Source: Acidobacteriaceae bacterium dw_441
GTDB taxonomy: Bacteria; Acidobacteriota; Terriglobia; Terriglobales; Acidobacteriaceae
NCBI GenBank assembly: GCA_018449715.1
Contig: JAAVVA010000001.1
Coordinates: 1,178,001-1,242,000 of the forward strand
Length of the DNA: 64,000 nt
Direction: 5' to 3'
The number at the start of each line of letters is the position of its first letter. Position 1 is the stretch's first letter. A model generated the notes under the pieces. It was given only the letters and a program-made list of their open reading frames with translations, made no database searches and had not been told where the DNA came from. The translations under genes and the position numbers were made by a program. Of the stretch, positions 42,060-49,747 are shown one piece after another.

Positions 42060-42989
42060 TTACGCGGCGTCGGTCGCGGGCCAGGCGAGCGGGTTTTCAA
42101 GGCATCGCTCGATGACCTTGAGGGACGGGTCGAAGTTGGGGATGGTGGTGATCCACTCGGAGCCCTCTTCGTAGGCCGCCTCGGGGATCAGGCCGATCAG
42201 CTCGCTGTCGTCCAGCTCGGCTCCGTGGCGCATGGCAAGCTCCTTCAGACGGGCATAGACCTTCTTCATGGGGGTTGCGACGTGGTCGGTGATGTTCATG
42301 CTGACCTGGGCACGGCCATTGGCGAGCACTCCCATCGCCTTGACGCCGTGCAGACCGCCGTTGGACCCGCGGATGTCGCGGGCGATGGCGCGTGCGGCGG
42401 TGATGTCGGGCTGCTTCAGGTGGACGTTGTAGGCGATCAGGAAGCTGCGGGCTCCTACGACCGAGGCTCCGGCTGTCTCGTGAAGCTCCGGGCCACCGAC
42501 GTCGGGGCGCCGGGCCGCGTCGCGGCGCACGGCCTCGCGCAGACCCTCGAACTGGCCCTTGCGAACGTCCTCGAGATGCACGCGGTCGGGGCGGGCGGCG
42601 GAGGCTCCGTAAAAGTAGACCGGGATGCCGTAGCGCCGCCAGATCTGCATCCCGGCCTGACGGGCGAGCAGGGCGCAGGTGGCCAGCGAGACGCCACGAA
42701 CCGGGATGAAGGGGATGACATCGGCGGCTCCGATACGGGGATGGACGCCGCTCTGTTTCGTGAGGTCGACGAGCTCCGCAGCCTTGCCCGCGCCGCGGAT
42801 GGCCGACTCGACGACGGCCTCAGCCTGTCCGGCGATGGTGACGACCGAGCGGTTGTGAGCCGTGTCGAGCGACCAGTCGAGGAGGCTCACTCCGGGGACC
42901 TGCATGGCGCGCACGATCTTCCGGACCTTGGCCGGATCGGTTCCTTCCGAGAAGTTGGGGACGCACTCGATGATTGCTTCGGAGTTCAT
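42060..42989 (-). CDS. ftcD: Glutamate formimidoyltransferase
   Basis: It transfers the formimino group of formiminoglutamate to tetrahydrofolate in histidine breakdown. The 309-residue product has the transferase half only (IIECVPNFSEGTDPAKVRKIV, the classic start; HPRIGAADVIPFIPVRGVS; NFEFL-like motif replaced by RSFLIAYNVHL; INITDH-like MNITDHVATPM). The cyclodeaminase domain found in animal FTCD is absent, as is usual in bacteria. AGGTGA five bases before the ATG supports the start. No other hut gene is nearby. Confidence 0.93.
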   Translation of the reverse strand: MNSEAIIECVPNFSEGTDPAKVRKIVRAMQVPGVSLLDWSLDTAHNRSVVTIAGQAEAVVESAIRGAGKAAELVDLTKQSGVHPRIGAADVIPFIPVRGVSLATCALLARQAGMQIWRRYGIPVYFYGASAARPDRVHLEDVRKGQFEGLREAVRRDAARRPDVGGPELHETAGASVVGARSFLIAYNVHLKQPDITAARAIARDIRGSNGGLHGVKAMGVLANGRAQVSMNITDHVATPMKKVYARLKELAMRHGAELDDSELIGLIPEAAYEEGSEWITTIPNFDPSLKVIERCLENPLAWPATDAA

Positions 42990-43022
42990 GTTCTCACCTG
43001 AGCCTCTGCGGCTCGCTTGCTG

Positions 43023-43766
43023 CTACTTCCACCAGGTATAGCCGACGGAAAATTGTACGCTGGCGTTGACGCCGGGATTCTTGTCTCCGAGCGAAGCCGA
43101 CGAGATGTGAATGGCGCTGGCTCCAAAGTCGAGCGAGCGGCGCGGTTTGATGAAGTAGTGAAGACCTCCTCCAAACTGCGGGGTGAAGTTCCAGACGCTG
43201 GTGTTGGCGGCGGTTCCGTTGGTGAACCCGTTGAAGGGCGCTCCACCGACGGCGGGGTACTTATGGTTCGTCCAGATCATGCCGCCGCCGCCCTGCACCC
43301 ACGGCACCGTCCGGCGATGGCCGGAGCCGGTGAAGTTCCAGCGGAGCAGGATGGGGGTGATGGAGAACCCGGTGTAGGTTCCTCCGGTCTTGTACGGGGC
43401 GGAACAGACGTCGTTCGCGTCGCAGGTGCGGCGGTCGAAGCTCGGGGTGTAGCTCTGCCAGAGGGGGAAGATCTGGATGCCGTACTCGAAGTTGCCGCGC
43501 AGGATACCGGGGCCGATGTCGGACGCGAGGACCTTGCCGGCCTGTCCGCCGACCATGAAGAACTTGTAGTCGCTGCGGTCGTTGGTTCCGATACCGCCCT
43601 GGGCGATCACTCCGAACTCGAAGGGGTGGTGGCCGCCGCTGAAGGGCGAGGCGGTCGATGTGGCCGCCTGCGCGTGCGCTGGAGCGGCGGAGAGGAGGGC
43701 AGCAAGGGACAAGGCGCAGAGGGCGGTCAGGCGGCGGATGATTCGGGTCACTCGGTCAGGCTCCAT
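43023..43766 (-). CDS. PagL-like acyloxyacyl hydrolase / outer-membrane protein
   Basis: A 247-residue exported protein with signal peptide ending SAAPAHAQ. The mature part looks like an eight-strand barrel. The C-terminal IHISSASLGDKNPGVN resembles the catalytic His-x-Ser and NPG region of PagL lipid A 3-O-deacylases ('H.SN..l...NPG.N'), and the protein ends in aromatic YTWWK. ATG 43766 is used; GTG 43751 has a better ribosome site (GGAG nine bases upstream) and also leaves an intact signal peptide. If active, it would trim a fatty acid from lipid A in the outer membrane. Confidence 0.65.
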   Translation of the reverse strand: MEPDRVTRIIRRLTALCALSLAALLSAAPAHAQAATSTASPFSGGHHPFEFGVIAQGGIGTNDRSDYKFFMVGGQAGKVLASDIGPGILRGNFEYGIQIFPLWQSYTPSFDRRTCDANDVCSAPYKTGGTYTGFSITPILLRWNFTGSGHRRTVPWVQGGGGMIWTNHKYPAVGGAPFNGFTNGTAANTSVWNFTPQFGGGLHYFIKPRRSLDFGASAIHISSASLGDKNPGVNASVQFSVGYTWWK

Positions 43767-43804
43767 GAGGCAGTTACAAGATACAGGTAAGGATGCTCGG
43801 GAAG

Positions 43805-43837
43805 AAGAAAGGCCGCCATTTGTTGGCGGCCTTTCTT
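43805..43837. terminator. Terminator downstream of the YebC-family gene
   Basis: A perfect 13-pair stem AAGAAAGGCCGCC/GGCGGCCTTTCTT with a seven-base loop. The T-rich end on the minus strand suits the leftward yebC-type transcript. Confidence 0.9.
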
Positions 43838-43861
43838 GAAAAGAGAAGTAGACCGCTGAAG

Positions 43862-44602
43862 TTAGCTGGCGATGGGCGCCTCGTCCATGTCGAAGTTCGA
43901 GTAGACGTTTTGCGTGTCGTCGAGGTCTTCGAGCGTCTCGAGCAGGCGGATGCAGGAGTTGGCCTGCGAGCCTTCGAGCTTGGTGTAGGTGGAGGCGATC
44001 TTGGTGATCGCTGCGGTCTCCGGGGTGATTCCGGCGGCGCGGATGGCCTCGTTGACGGCGTTGAAGTCCTTGGGGTCGGTCAGAATCTCCCAGGACTCGC
44101 CTTCGTCGGAGAGGTCCTCGGCACCGGCCTCGAGGGCGATCTCGGTGAGCTTGTCCTCGGCGGCAGCGTCCTTGGGGACGGTGATGACGCCCTTGGTGGT
44201 GAACATCCACGACACGGCGCCCTCGGCTCCGAGGTTGCCGCCGTTCTTCGAGAAGGCGTGGCGGACCTCGCTGACGGCCCGGTTCTTGTTGTCGGTGAGG
44301 ACGTCGACGATGATGGCGACGCCGCCGGGGCCGTAGCCCTCGTAGGTGATCTCCTCGTAGGAGACGCCTTCAAGCTCGCCGGTGCCGCGCTGGATGGCGC
44401 GCTTGATGTTGTCCGACGGCATGTTTTCGGCCTTGGCGGCCAGAACGGCTCCGCGCAGACGGGGGTTACCGTCCGGGTCGCCTCCGCCCAGCTTGGCGGC
44501 GATGGTGATTTCCTTGATCAGGCGGGTGAAGATCTTTCCGCGCTTGGCGTCGAGGGCGCCCTTCTTATGCTTGATAGTCGCCCATTTTGAGTGGCCGGAC
44601 AT
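43862..44602 (-). CDS. YebC/PmpR-family protein (TACO1 homologue)
   Basis: A 246-residue cytoplasmic protein. The N-terminus [32 protein letters not shown] is the family hallmark, followed by [18 protein letters not shown] and [44 protein letters not shown]. The family was described as transcription regulators, and more recent work links it to translation of proline-rich stretches. GAGG precedes the ATG by seven bases. It has its own terminator. Confidence 0.95.
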   Translation of the reverse strand: MSGHSKWATIKHKKGALDAKRGKIFTRLIKEITIAAKLGGGDPDGNPRLRGAVLAAKAENMPSDNIKRAIQRGTGELEGVSYEEITYEGYGPGGVAIIVDVLTDNKNRAVSEVRHAFSKNGGNLGAEGAVSWMFTTKGVITVPKDAAAEDKLTEIALEAGAEDLSDEGESWEILTDPKDFNAVNEAIRAAGITPETAAITKIASTYTKLEGSQANSCIRLLETLEDLDDTQNVYSNFDMDEAPIAS

Positions 44603-44831
44603 GTACTACCTCAGTTTGATTTTGTTACACCTGCACGTTTGGCAGGGTGTTGCGACCTTGCGATTTTAGCACAGGAGGGATTGTCCCTCCCACCCCGGAG
44701 ATTTCGTGCAAAGTATTCGAACGGAATGCTTTAGGGCGTACTTCGTGTTTTGGTGCCGCATCGGAAGGTTTAATTCCTGACCCGATGGGCTAATTATAAC
44801 GATTCGGTTGCGGTGGTGTGACCGCGAAGAG

Positions 44832-44870
44832 GGGATGCGAATGCCGATTGATGATCGGCATTCGCATCCC
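44832..44870. terminator. Long palindrome after lysA
   Basis: A perfect 17-pair stem (arms 44832-44848 and 44854-44870), loop TGATG, extended by CGCGAA/TTCGCG on its flanks. It starts 12 bases past the lysA stop. No T run, so 3'-end protection is as likely as termination. Confidence 0.75.
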
Positions 44871-44881
44871 GCATTTCGCGA

Positions 44882-46204
44882 TTACAAAACTTCTGGGCCG
44901 AGCTGGTCGCGCATGGTTTCGCGGCGGCGGATGAGCTTTGTAGTGGTGCCTTCGACGAGAATCTCAGCCGGGCGCGAGCGGGAGTTGTAGTTCGACGAGA
45001 GGCTCATGCCGTAGGCTCCGGCGTCGAGAAGGGCTACGAGGTCGCCGGGCTTGACGTTTGCAATCGCGCGGTCGCGGGCGAAGAAATCGCCGGACTCGCA
45101 GACGGGACCGACGATGTCCGCCGTGATCGACGCCTTGCCGGTGGGCTGGCGGACGGGGACGATCTCGTGGTGCGCATGATAGAGCGCCGGGCGGATGAGG
45201 TCGTTCATCGCGGCATCGGTGATGACGAAGGTCTTCGAGCCGTTCTTCTTCAACACGAGAACGCGGGTGAGGAGAGCGCCCGCCTGCGCTACGAGGAAGC
45301 GACCGGGTTCGAGGAGGAGGTGCGCCTGCTCGTCGCCGAGGCCTTTGAAGAGGGCCGCGGCGTAGCGCTCGACCTGGTGCGCGGGGTCGAAGGGAGCGTC
45401 GCTGTAGTCGATGCCGAGGCCGCCTCCCGCGTCGATGTAGCGGATGTCGTGGCCGTCGCGGCGAAGAAGTGCGACGAGGGCGGTGACACGCTCGAGGGCC
45501 GCGGCGAAGGGATCGACCTTGCGGATCTGCGAGCCGATGTGGACGCTGATGCCGGAGGCGTCCAGCCACTTCGACTTCGCGGCGCGGCGGTAGAGGGCGC
45601 GGGCGATCTTGATGTCGATGCCGAACTTGTGCTCGCTGAGGCCGGTGGAGATGTAGGGGTGGGTCTCGGCGAAGACGTCGGGGTTGACGCGCAGAGCGAA
45701 GCGGGCGCGGATGCCGAGGGCTTCGGCTCGCGCTGCGAGGAGGTCGAGCTCCATCTCGGACTCGACGTTGAACTGGAGGATGTCGGCCTTGAGGGCCGCG
45801 TCGATCTCCCACGCCTGCTTGCCGACGCCGGAGAAGACGACCTTCTTCAGCGCGGGTTTGTGGGCCTTGCGGACGCGCTCAAGCTCGCCTCCGGAGACAA
45901 TGTCGAAGCCCGCGCCCTGCTTGCCTAGGAGTCGCAGGATCGCCAGGGACGAGTTGGCCTTGACCGCGTAGCAGACGGTGTGGGAGCGCGAGGCGAAGGA
46001 TTTCTGGAAGAGCTGGAAGCGCTCGGTAATCTGGCTCGCGGAGTAGATATAGAGGGGGGTGCCGTGCTGCTCGGCGAGGGAGGCGAGGCTGACGCCGTCG
46101 CAGTGGAGCGTGCGGTTGCGGTAGGCAAAGGGACGGGCTGCGACGGTGGGGACTGCTGCGGTCTTCTTCTTCAAAACTGCGGGGGCTCTCTTTCTACGGC
46201 TCAT
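44882..46204 (-). CDS. lysA: Diaminopimelate decarboxylase
   Basis: It decarboxylates meso-diaminopimelate to lysine, the last step of lysine synthesis, with PLP. The 440-residue fold-III enzyme shows the PLP lysine in CYAVKANSSLAIL, the substrate-helix SGGELERV, HIGSQI, GGGLGIDY, LEPGRFLVAQAG, and the active-site CESGDFFARDR with a C-terminal GAYGMSLSSNYNSR. A 20-residue basic N-terminal extension precedes the usual core. No dap genes are adjacent. Confidence 0.95.
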   Translation of the reverse strand: MSRRKRAPAVLKKKTAAVPTVAARPFAYRNRTLHCDGVSLASLAEQHGTPLYIYSASQITERFQLFQKSFASRSHTVCYAVKANSSLAILRLLGKQGAGFDIVSGGELERVRKAHKPALKKVVFSGVGKQAWEIDAALKADILQFNVESEMELDLLAARAEALGIRARFALRVNPDVFAETHPYISTGLSEHKFGIDIKIARALYRRAAKSKWLDASGISVHIGSQIRKVDPFAAALERVTALVALLRRDGHDIRYIDAGGGLGIDYSDAPFDPAHQVERYAAALFKGLGDEQAHLLLEPGRFLVAQAGALLTRVLVLKKNGSKTFVITDAAMNDLIRPALYHAHHEIVPVRQPTGKASITADIVGPVCESGDFFARDRAIANVKPGDLVALLDAGAYGMSLSSNYNSRSRPAEILVEGTTTKLIRRRETMRDQLGPEVL

Positions 46205-46244
46205 CTGCGGACGCAGGGGACTCTCCTATTATGTCCCCCGCCGG

Positions 46245-46565
46245 TCAGTTTTGCGGAGGAAGAGGGGCGAACGGCTCCTCGGGGATGATGATCCAGGCGA
46301 TGACGTAGGCCAGCGCGCTGACTCCCGTGAGGCAGAGGACGGCGACCACGATGCGGACGATAGCGACATCCCATCCGTAGGCCTGGGCGAAGGCGGCGCA
46401 GACTCCGGCGATCATACGATTGTTGCGCGGTCGGACGAGGCGGCCATCGGTATAGGGAGGAGAGGGGGGAGCGTAGGCGGATGAGGCCGAGGCAACAGGG
46501 GCTCCACAGGAGGAGCAGAAACGGGCTGTAGGTTCGAGCTTCGATCCGCAGCGGGTACAGAACAT
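46245..46565 (-). CDS. PspC-domain membrane protein with N-terminal zinc ribbon
   Basis: A 106-residue protein. Residues 3-20 form a zinc ribbon (CTRCGSKLEPTARFCSSCG, two CxxC pairs). A Pro/Ser linker follows, then a PspC domain: RMIAGVCAAFAQAYGWDVAIVRIVVAVL and a transmembrane helix ending in the conserved IPEE. PspC proteins sense or respond to membrane stress; small ribbon-PspC fusions are common in this and other phyla. It follows the start of lysA upstream on the same strand by 40 bases. Confidence 0.88.
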   Translation of the reverse strand: MFCTRCGSKLEPTARFCSSCGAPVASASSAYAPPSPPYTDGRLVRPRNNRMIAGVCAAFAQAYGWDVAIVRIVVAVLCLTGVSALAYVIAWIIIPEEPFAPLPPQN

Positions 46566-46671
46566 GAGGGTTTCTCCGCGAGAGGTATTTTTACATGAAT
46601 ACGCACGGGGGGATGGGGTGGTTCCCTTGGGGGTATTTCAGGGGAGTTATGCGGGTTCGGGTGGGATTCAT

Positions 46672-46705
46672 CCCACCCTTCGCGGTAGGGCTGCGAAGGA
46701 TGGGG
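46672..46705. repeat. Type B hairpin repeat
   Basis: CCCACCCTTCGC pairs imperfectly with GCGAAGGATGGGG around GGTAGGGCT. It is closely similar to the copy at 26480-26514. Confidence 0.75.
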
Positions 46706-46734
46706 CACCCGGTCTTTTGTGGCTGTTCGGAGAA

Positions 46735-46767
46735 GCAGGTTCCTTCGCTGCGCTGCGGAATGACAAG
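46735..46767. repeat. Type A palindromic intergenic repeat
   Basis: GCAGGTTCCTTCGCTGCGCT...GCGGAATGACAAG. It is adjacent to a type B copy, the same pairing as at 26.4 kb. Confidence 0.8.
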
Positions 46768-46799
46768 TTCAGAAGGAATGGCGGTTGCTGGTGGTGCAG

Positions 46800-48044
46800 C
46801 TAGCTTCCGGTGTAGGGGGAGCGGAGGTACTTGCGAGCGGTGTCGGCCTGGGACTGGTCGCCTCCGGCTGCGGATGCCAGCTTGTACTGTTCGACTGCCT
46901 TGTCGCGCTGGTGGTTGAGGTCGAACATCTGGCCGGCGTTTAGCTGGGCGCGGCGGCGAATCCACTCGCTGCACCTGGGTTGGGCGGCGGCGTTCAGGTA
47001 GTTCTGCGCGGCCTCGGCGTGAAGGTTCTGGCCGCGTTGCGTCTCGGCCATGCCGAAGTAGGCCATCTGGAGGCGCGGGTCGGTGAAATAGCCGGGCTTG
47101 CGGGCGTCTTCGAGGACGCGCTGGTAGATGGCGATGGCGGCGGGGCCGTCTCCCTTGTCCTTGCTGAGGTTGGCCTCTTCGAGGCGGAAGAGGTAGTCGC
47201 GGGGGAACTCTTCGGCGAGGCCGTGCTGCACAGTGAGCGCTTCGGCGTAGCGGGCGTCGTGGCGAAGGAAGAGAGAGAGGGCGGTGCGGCACTCGATGCG
47301 GTTGACAGTGCCCTGCGCGGCACACTGGCGGAGGAGGTCAAGGCCTTTCTCCTTATTGCCGGTGACTCCGGTGATGCCGATCATAATGCGGAGAAAGCGG
47401 GGGAGCGAGGCCACGGCGAACTGCTGGATTCCGACGGCCATCTTCGCGTCGGCGTAGTCGGGGTCGAGGCGGAGGGCCTCCTCGCTGTCGTTGCGGGAGG
47501 AGAGTCCCTGACGGGCGGCAGAGACATAGCTGTGATCGGCGAGCGTGATGAAGGAGGCGTGCATTCCCTTGGCGTAACCGCGGGCGAACCACGCGTCGGC
47601 GTCGTTGGGGTTGGCCTTGATCTGCTGGTCGCAGAGGGCGACGGCGGAGTTGGTGAGCTGCTCGATGCGGTCGCGCGTGGCCTGTGGGATGGTGACTGAG
47701 CGTTTGGCGAAGATGAAGGAGTCGTGCGCGTAGTAGGTGGTGTCGAGCAGGTCCTGATGATAAAGCTCGCGGAAGATGACGGTCATCAGGATGTAGTCGG
47801 TCGCCATGGGATTTTGCGGGTGGGCGCGCTGGATAGCCTCGAAGCGGGAGAGGGCGCCGTCGTAGTCGAGGTTGTAGAAGAGGACGTGGGCCTCGCGGAC
47901 CTCGGGGGTGAGGTTGAGCGGGTTGGTGTGCTGGCGGGGCTGCGCGTGGGCGGCGAGGGTAAAGAGCGGGAGGAAGAGGCCGATGAGGGCAAGGAGACGG
48001 GGTCTGAACTTTGCCGGGAAGGAAGGTCGGGCGATTTGCATCAT
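46800..48044 (-). CDS. Exported TPR-repeat protein, function unknown
   Basis: About 414 residues. The signal peptide (RPRLLALIGLFLPLFTLAAHAQ) is followed by helical TPR-type repeats across the whole mature part: for example VREAHVLFYNLDYDGALSRFEAIQRAHPQNP, SVALCDQQIKANPNDADAWFARGYAKG and GPAAIAIYQRVLEDARKPG. It has no catalytic motif. It is probably a periplasmic scaffold. ATG 48044 or 48041 are both possible; neither has a clear ribosome site. Confidence 0.75.
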   Translation of the reverse strand: MMQIARPSFPAKFRPRLLALIGLFLPLFTLAAHAQPRQHTNPLNLTPEVREAHVLFYNLDYDGALSRFEAIQRAHPQNPMATDYILMTVIFRELYHQDLLDTTYYAHDSFIFAKRSVTIPQATRDRIEQLTNSAVALCDQQIKANPNDADAWFARGYAKGMHASFITLADHSYVSAARQGLSSRNDSEEALRLDPDYADAKMAVGIQQFAVASLPRFLRIMIGITGVTGNKEKGLDLLRQCAAQGTVNRIECRTALSLFLRHDARYAEALTVQHGLAEEFPRDYLFRLEEANLSKDKGDGPAAIAIYQRVLEDARKPGYFTDPRLQMAYFGMAETQRGQNLHAEAAQNYLNAAAQPRCSEWIRRRAQLNAGQMFDLNHQRDKAVEQYKLASAAGGDQSQADTARKYLRSPYTGS

Positions 48045-48241
48045 ATGGGAATAGAACACAGGGTTTTAAAAAGCCCCTCGGTAAGAGTTAGACGTTCGTC
48101 AACGTAGACTATAACCTCGCAGATGAAGATAAGCTGAACCTCGCGAAGGAAAGATAGAGCAACGACGAGGGATGCGGGCGGGCTTTGCAGGGGGCATGAC
48201 AGAGACGCAGTATTTTTCTCTCGGAAGGTCAAAGGCTCGGT

Positions 48242-48676
48242 ATGACACGGCTAGAGTTGCTCCGCGTACTGGTTGGGCAGGCACGCGCAAACGGATTTCA
48301 GTTCAAAAAATGGTACATGGCGCGGCTGGGGCTTCCGTGGATCAACGCGGAACAGGCTCTCGAGGTGCTGTCGACCGAAAGGCGCTATTATGCCTTGTTG
48401 TTCTCGCACGAGTTTGCGGAGAACTTCTGGAAGGCGGGCGAGGTGATGACCTTTCAGGTTCCGACGCAGACGTTTCCGAGGGTGATGGCGGACGGGAGCG
48501 TCCGGATCGTGAAACGCAAGGCTTACACCCGGCGTAGCGCGAGGGAGGATGTCTGGAGGTACCACCTGCGCGAGATGGCCGTGGCCGAGGAGCCGCTCCG
48601 GTATATCCGGCGGTTTGTGCGGGTGGCTGAGGACGAGCCGGACGAGGAGTCCGTGGAGGGGAAGGCGCGGGCCTGA
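48242..48676 (+). CDS. Hypothetical protein, 144 residues
   Basis: A basic, soluble-looking protein with many aromatic residues (FKKWYMARLGLPWINAEQALEVLSTERRYYALLFSHEFAENFWKAG). The second half has a charged stretch (VKRKAYTRRSAREDVWRYHLREM). No family recognised. Codon use matches its neighbours and GGAAGG lies upstream, so it is probably real. It is followed after 41 bases by another small gene on the same strand. Confidence 0.55.
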   Translation: MTRLELLRVLVGQARANGFQFKKWYMARLGLPWINAEQALEVLSTERRYYALLFSHEFAENFWKAGEVMTFQVPTQTFPRVMADGSVRIVKRKAYTRRSAREDVWRYHLREMAVAEEPLRYIRRFVRVAEDEPDEESVEGKARA

Positions 48677-48717
48677 CCGTACACGCAAGGCTCTAAAGGA
48701 CAGTTAGACTGGACTAT

Positions 48718-48948
48718 ATGTTGGACGGGATACGTTTTTTGTGGAGCGCGACGAAGGGCTACCGGCTAAGGCCGTGGCGGAGTCCGTACCTGCGCTGGAG
48801 GCTGGAGACGTACTCCGGGAAGAAGGCGGAGACGATTCGGGCGAAGGACTTCTGGGATCTCGCGTGGGGCGAGCGGGCGCAGGCTCTTCGCTTTCTGCGG
48901 TGGCTCAGCGAGATGCGGGGCTATGCGGGTGAGGGCGGGGAGTCGTAG
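48718..48948 (+). CDS. Small hypothetical protein, 76 residues
   Basis: A basic, Trp/Arg-rich small protein (FLWSATKGYRLRPWRSPYLRWRLETYSGKKAETI, KDFWDLAWGERAQALRFLRWLSEM). I recognise no family, but the compact hydrophobic/basic pattern and lack of low-complexity sequence suggest a real gene. It shares Trp/Arg-rich character and orientation with the preceding small gene, and both could be expressed together. Confidence 0.45.
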   Translation: MLDGIRFLWSATKGYRLRPWRSPYLRWRLETYSGKKAETIRAKDFWDLAWGERAQALRFLRWLSEMRGYAGEGGES

Positions 48949-49156
48949 CGGTTTCGGTCCGGGTGAGGGTTTCGGGGGAAGCGACTGTTTCTGAAAAAAG
49001 ATCGCGGAGAGAACTATCTGTTGCGGTGTGGGCAAATGGAGGAGGTTCCGCTCTGAAATCTCCTGCATGTTTGATTGCCGCATTTACATAGCAGTGATAT
49101 CCTTATCGGGACACTAAGAGAGTGGACTAGAGAAGAATCAGGAGTATACGAAAGCT

Positions 49157-49423
49157 GTGCTAGCACCTGCTAAAAAGACAGATATTATTGCGAAGTTTCG
49201 CACACACGATTCCGACACCGGAAGCCCCGAGGTTCAGATCGCGATTCTGAGCGAGCGCATCGGAGAGCTGACCGAGCACTTCAAGACCCACAAGAAGGAT
49301 CACGGATCGCGTCGCGGGCTGCTCATGCTCGTGAGCAAGCGCCGTCGTCTTCTCGATTACCTGAAGAAGTGCGACGCCGATCGTTATCGCGACGTGATCG
49401 GTAAGCTGGGTATCCGCAAGTAA
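49157..49423 (+). CDS. rpsO: 30S ribosomal protein S15
   Basis: It binds 16S rRNA early in 30S assembly. The 88-residue product matches the family end to end: [61 protein letters not shown]. The start is GTG; AGGAG lies 12 bases before it, a wide spacing. The rpsO-pnp order is widely conserved. Confidence 0.97.
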   Translation: MLAPAKKTDIIAKFRTHDSDTGSPEVQIAILSERIGELTEHFKTHKKDHGSRRGLLMLVSKRRRLLDYLKKCDADRYRDVIGKLGIRK

Positions 49424-49747
49424 GCCCCGGAGACACGATTCAAACCATGGAAGCACGCTCGGCTCGTTCGATACCGGCGGAAGTCTTTGTGCAGGATCGC
49501 AAGGCGTTCTGCACCGGGAGCCGGTGACGCAATGGACCCTGTGGCAAGCGATTTGATTGCCATCGATACCGGGTTTCGTCCGGGCGGAGCCAACAGCGAA
49601 CTATCCATAGGAGCAATTCAATGAGTGCAGCCTGCTGACGGTCTGGAAAAGGATCGGAGGCGGGCTGCACTTTTTTCGCGCCCGTGAACGGAAGACGCGA
49701 CACACAAGTTCCCATAACGACTGAATAAAAGAGAGAAGAGAACACAT
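49424..49747 (+). other. rpsO-pnp intergenic region
   Basis: This 324-base spacer contains the rpsO terminator at 49625-49676 and, before it, a GC-rich stretch with several possible short stems and no credible gene. In many bacteria the rpsO-pnp gap carries RNA processing sites used for PNPase autoregulation; a similar use is possible but not shown by the sequence. Confidence 0.45.
49625..49676 (+). terminator. Intrinsic terminator after rpsO
   Basis: GTGCAGCC pairs with GGCTGCAC around a 30-base loop and is followed directly by TTTTTT. It lies between rpsO and pnp, so read-through may be needed for co-transcription. Confidence 0.75.
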
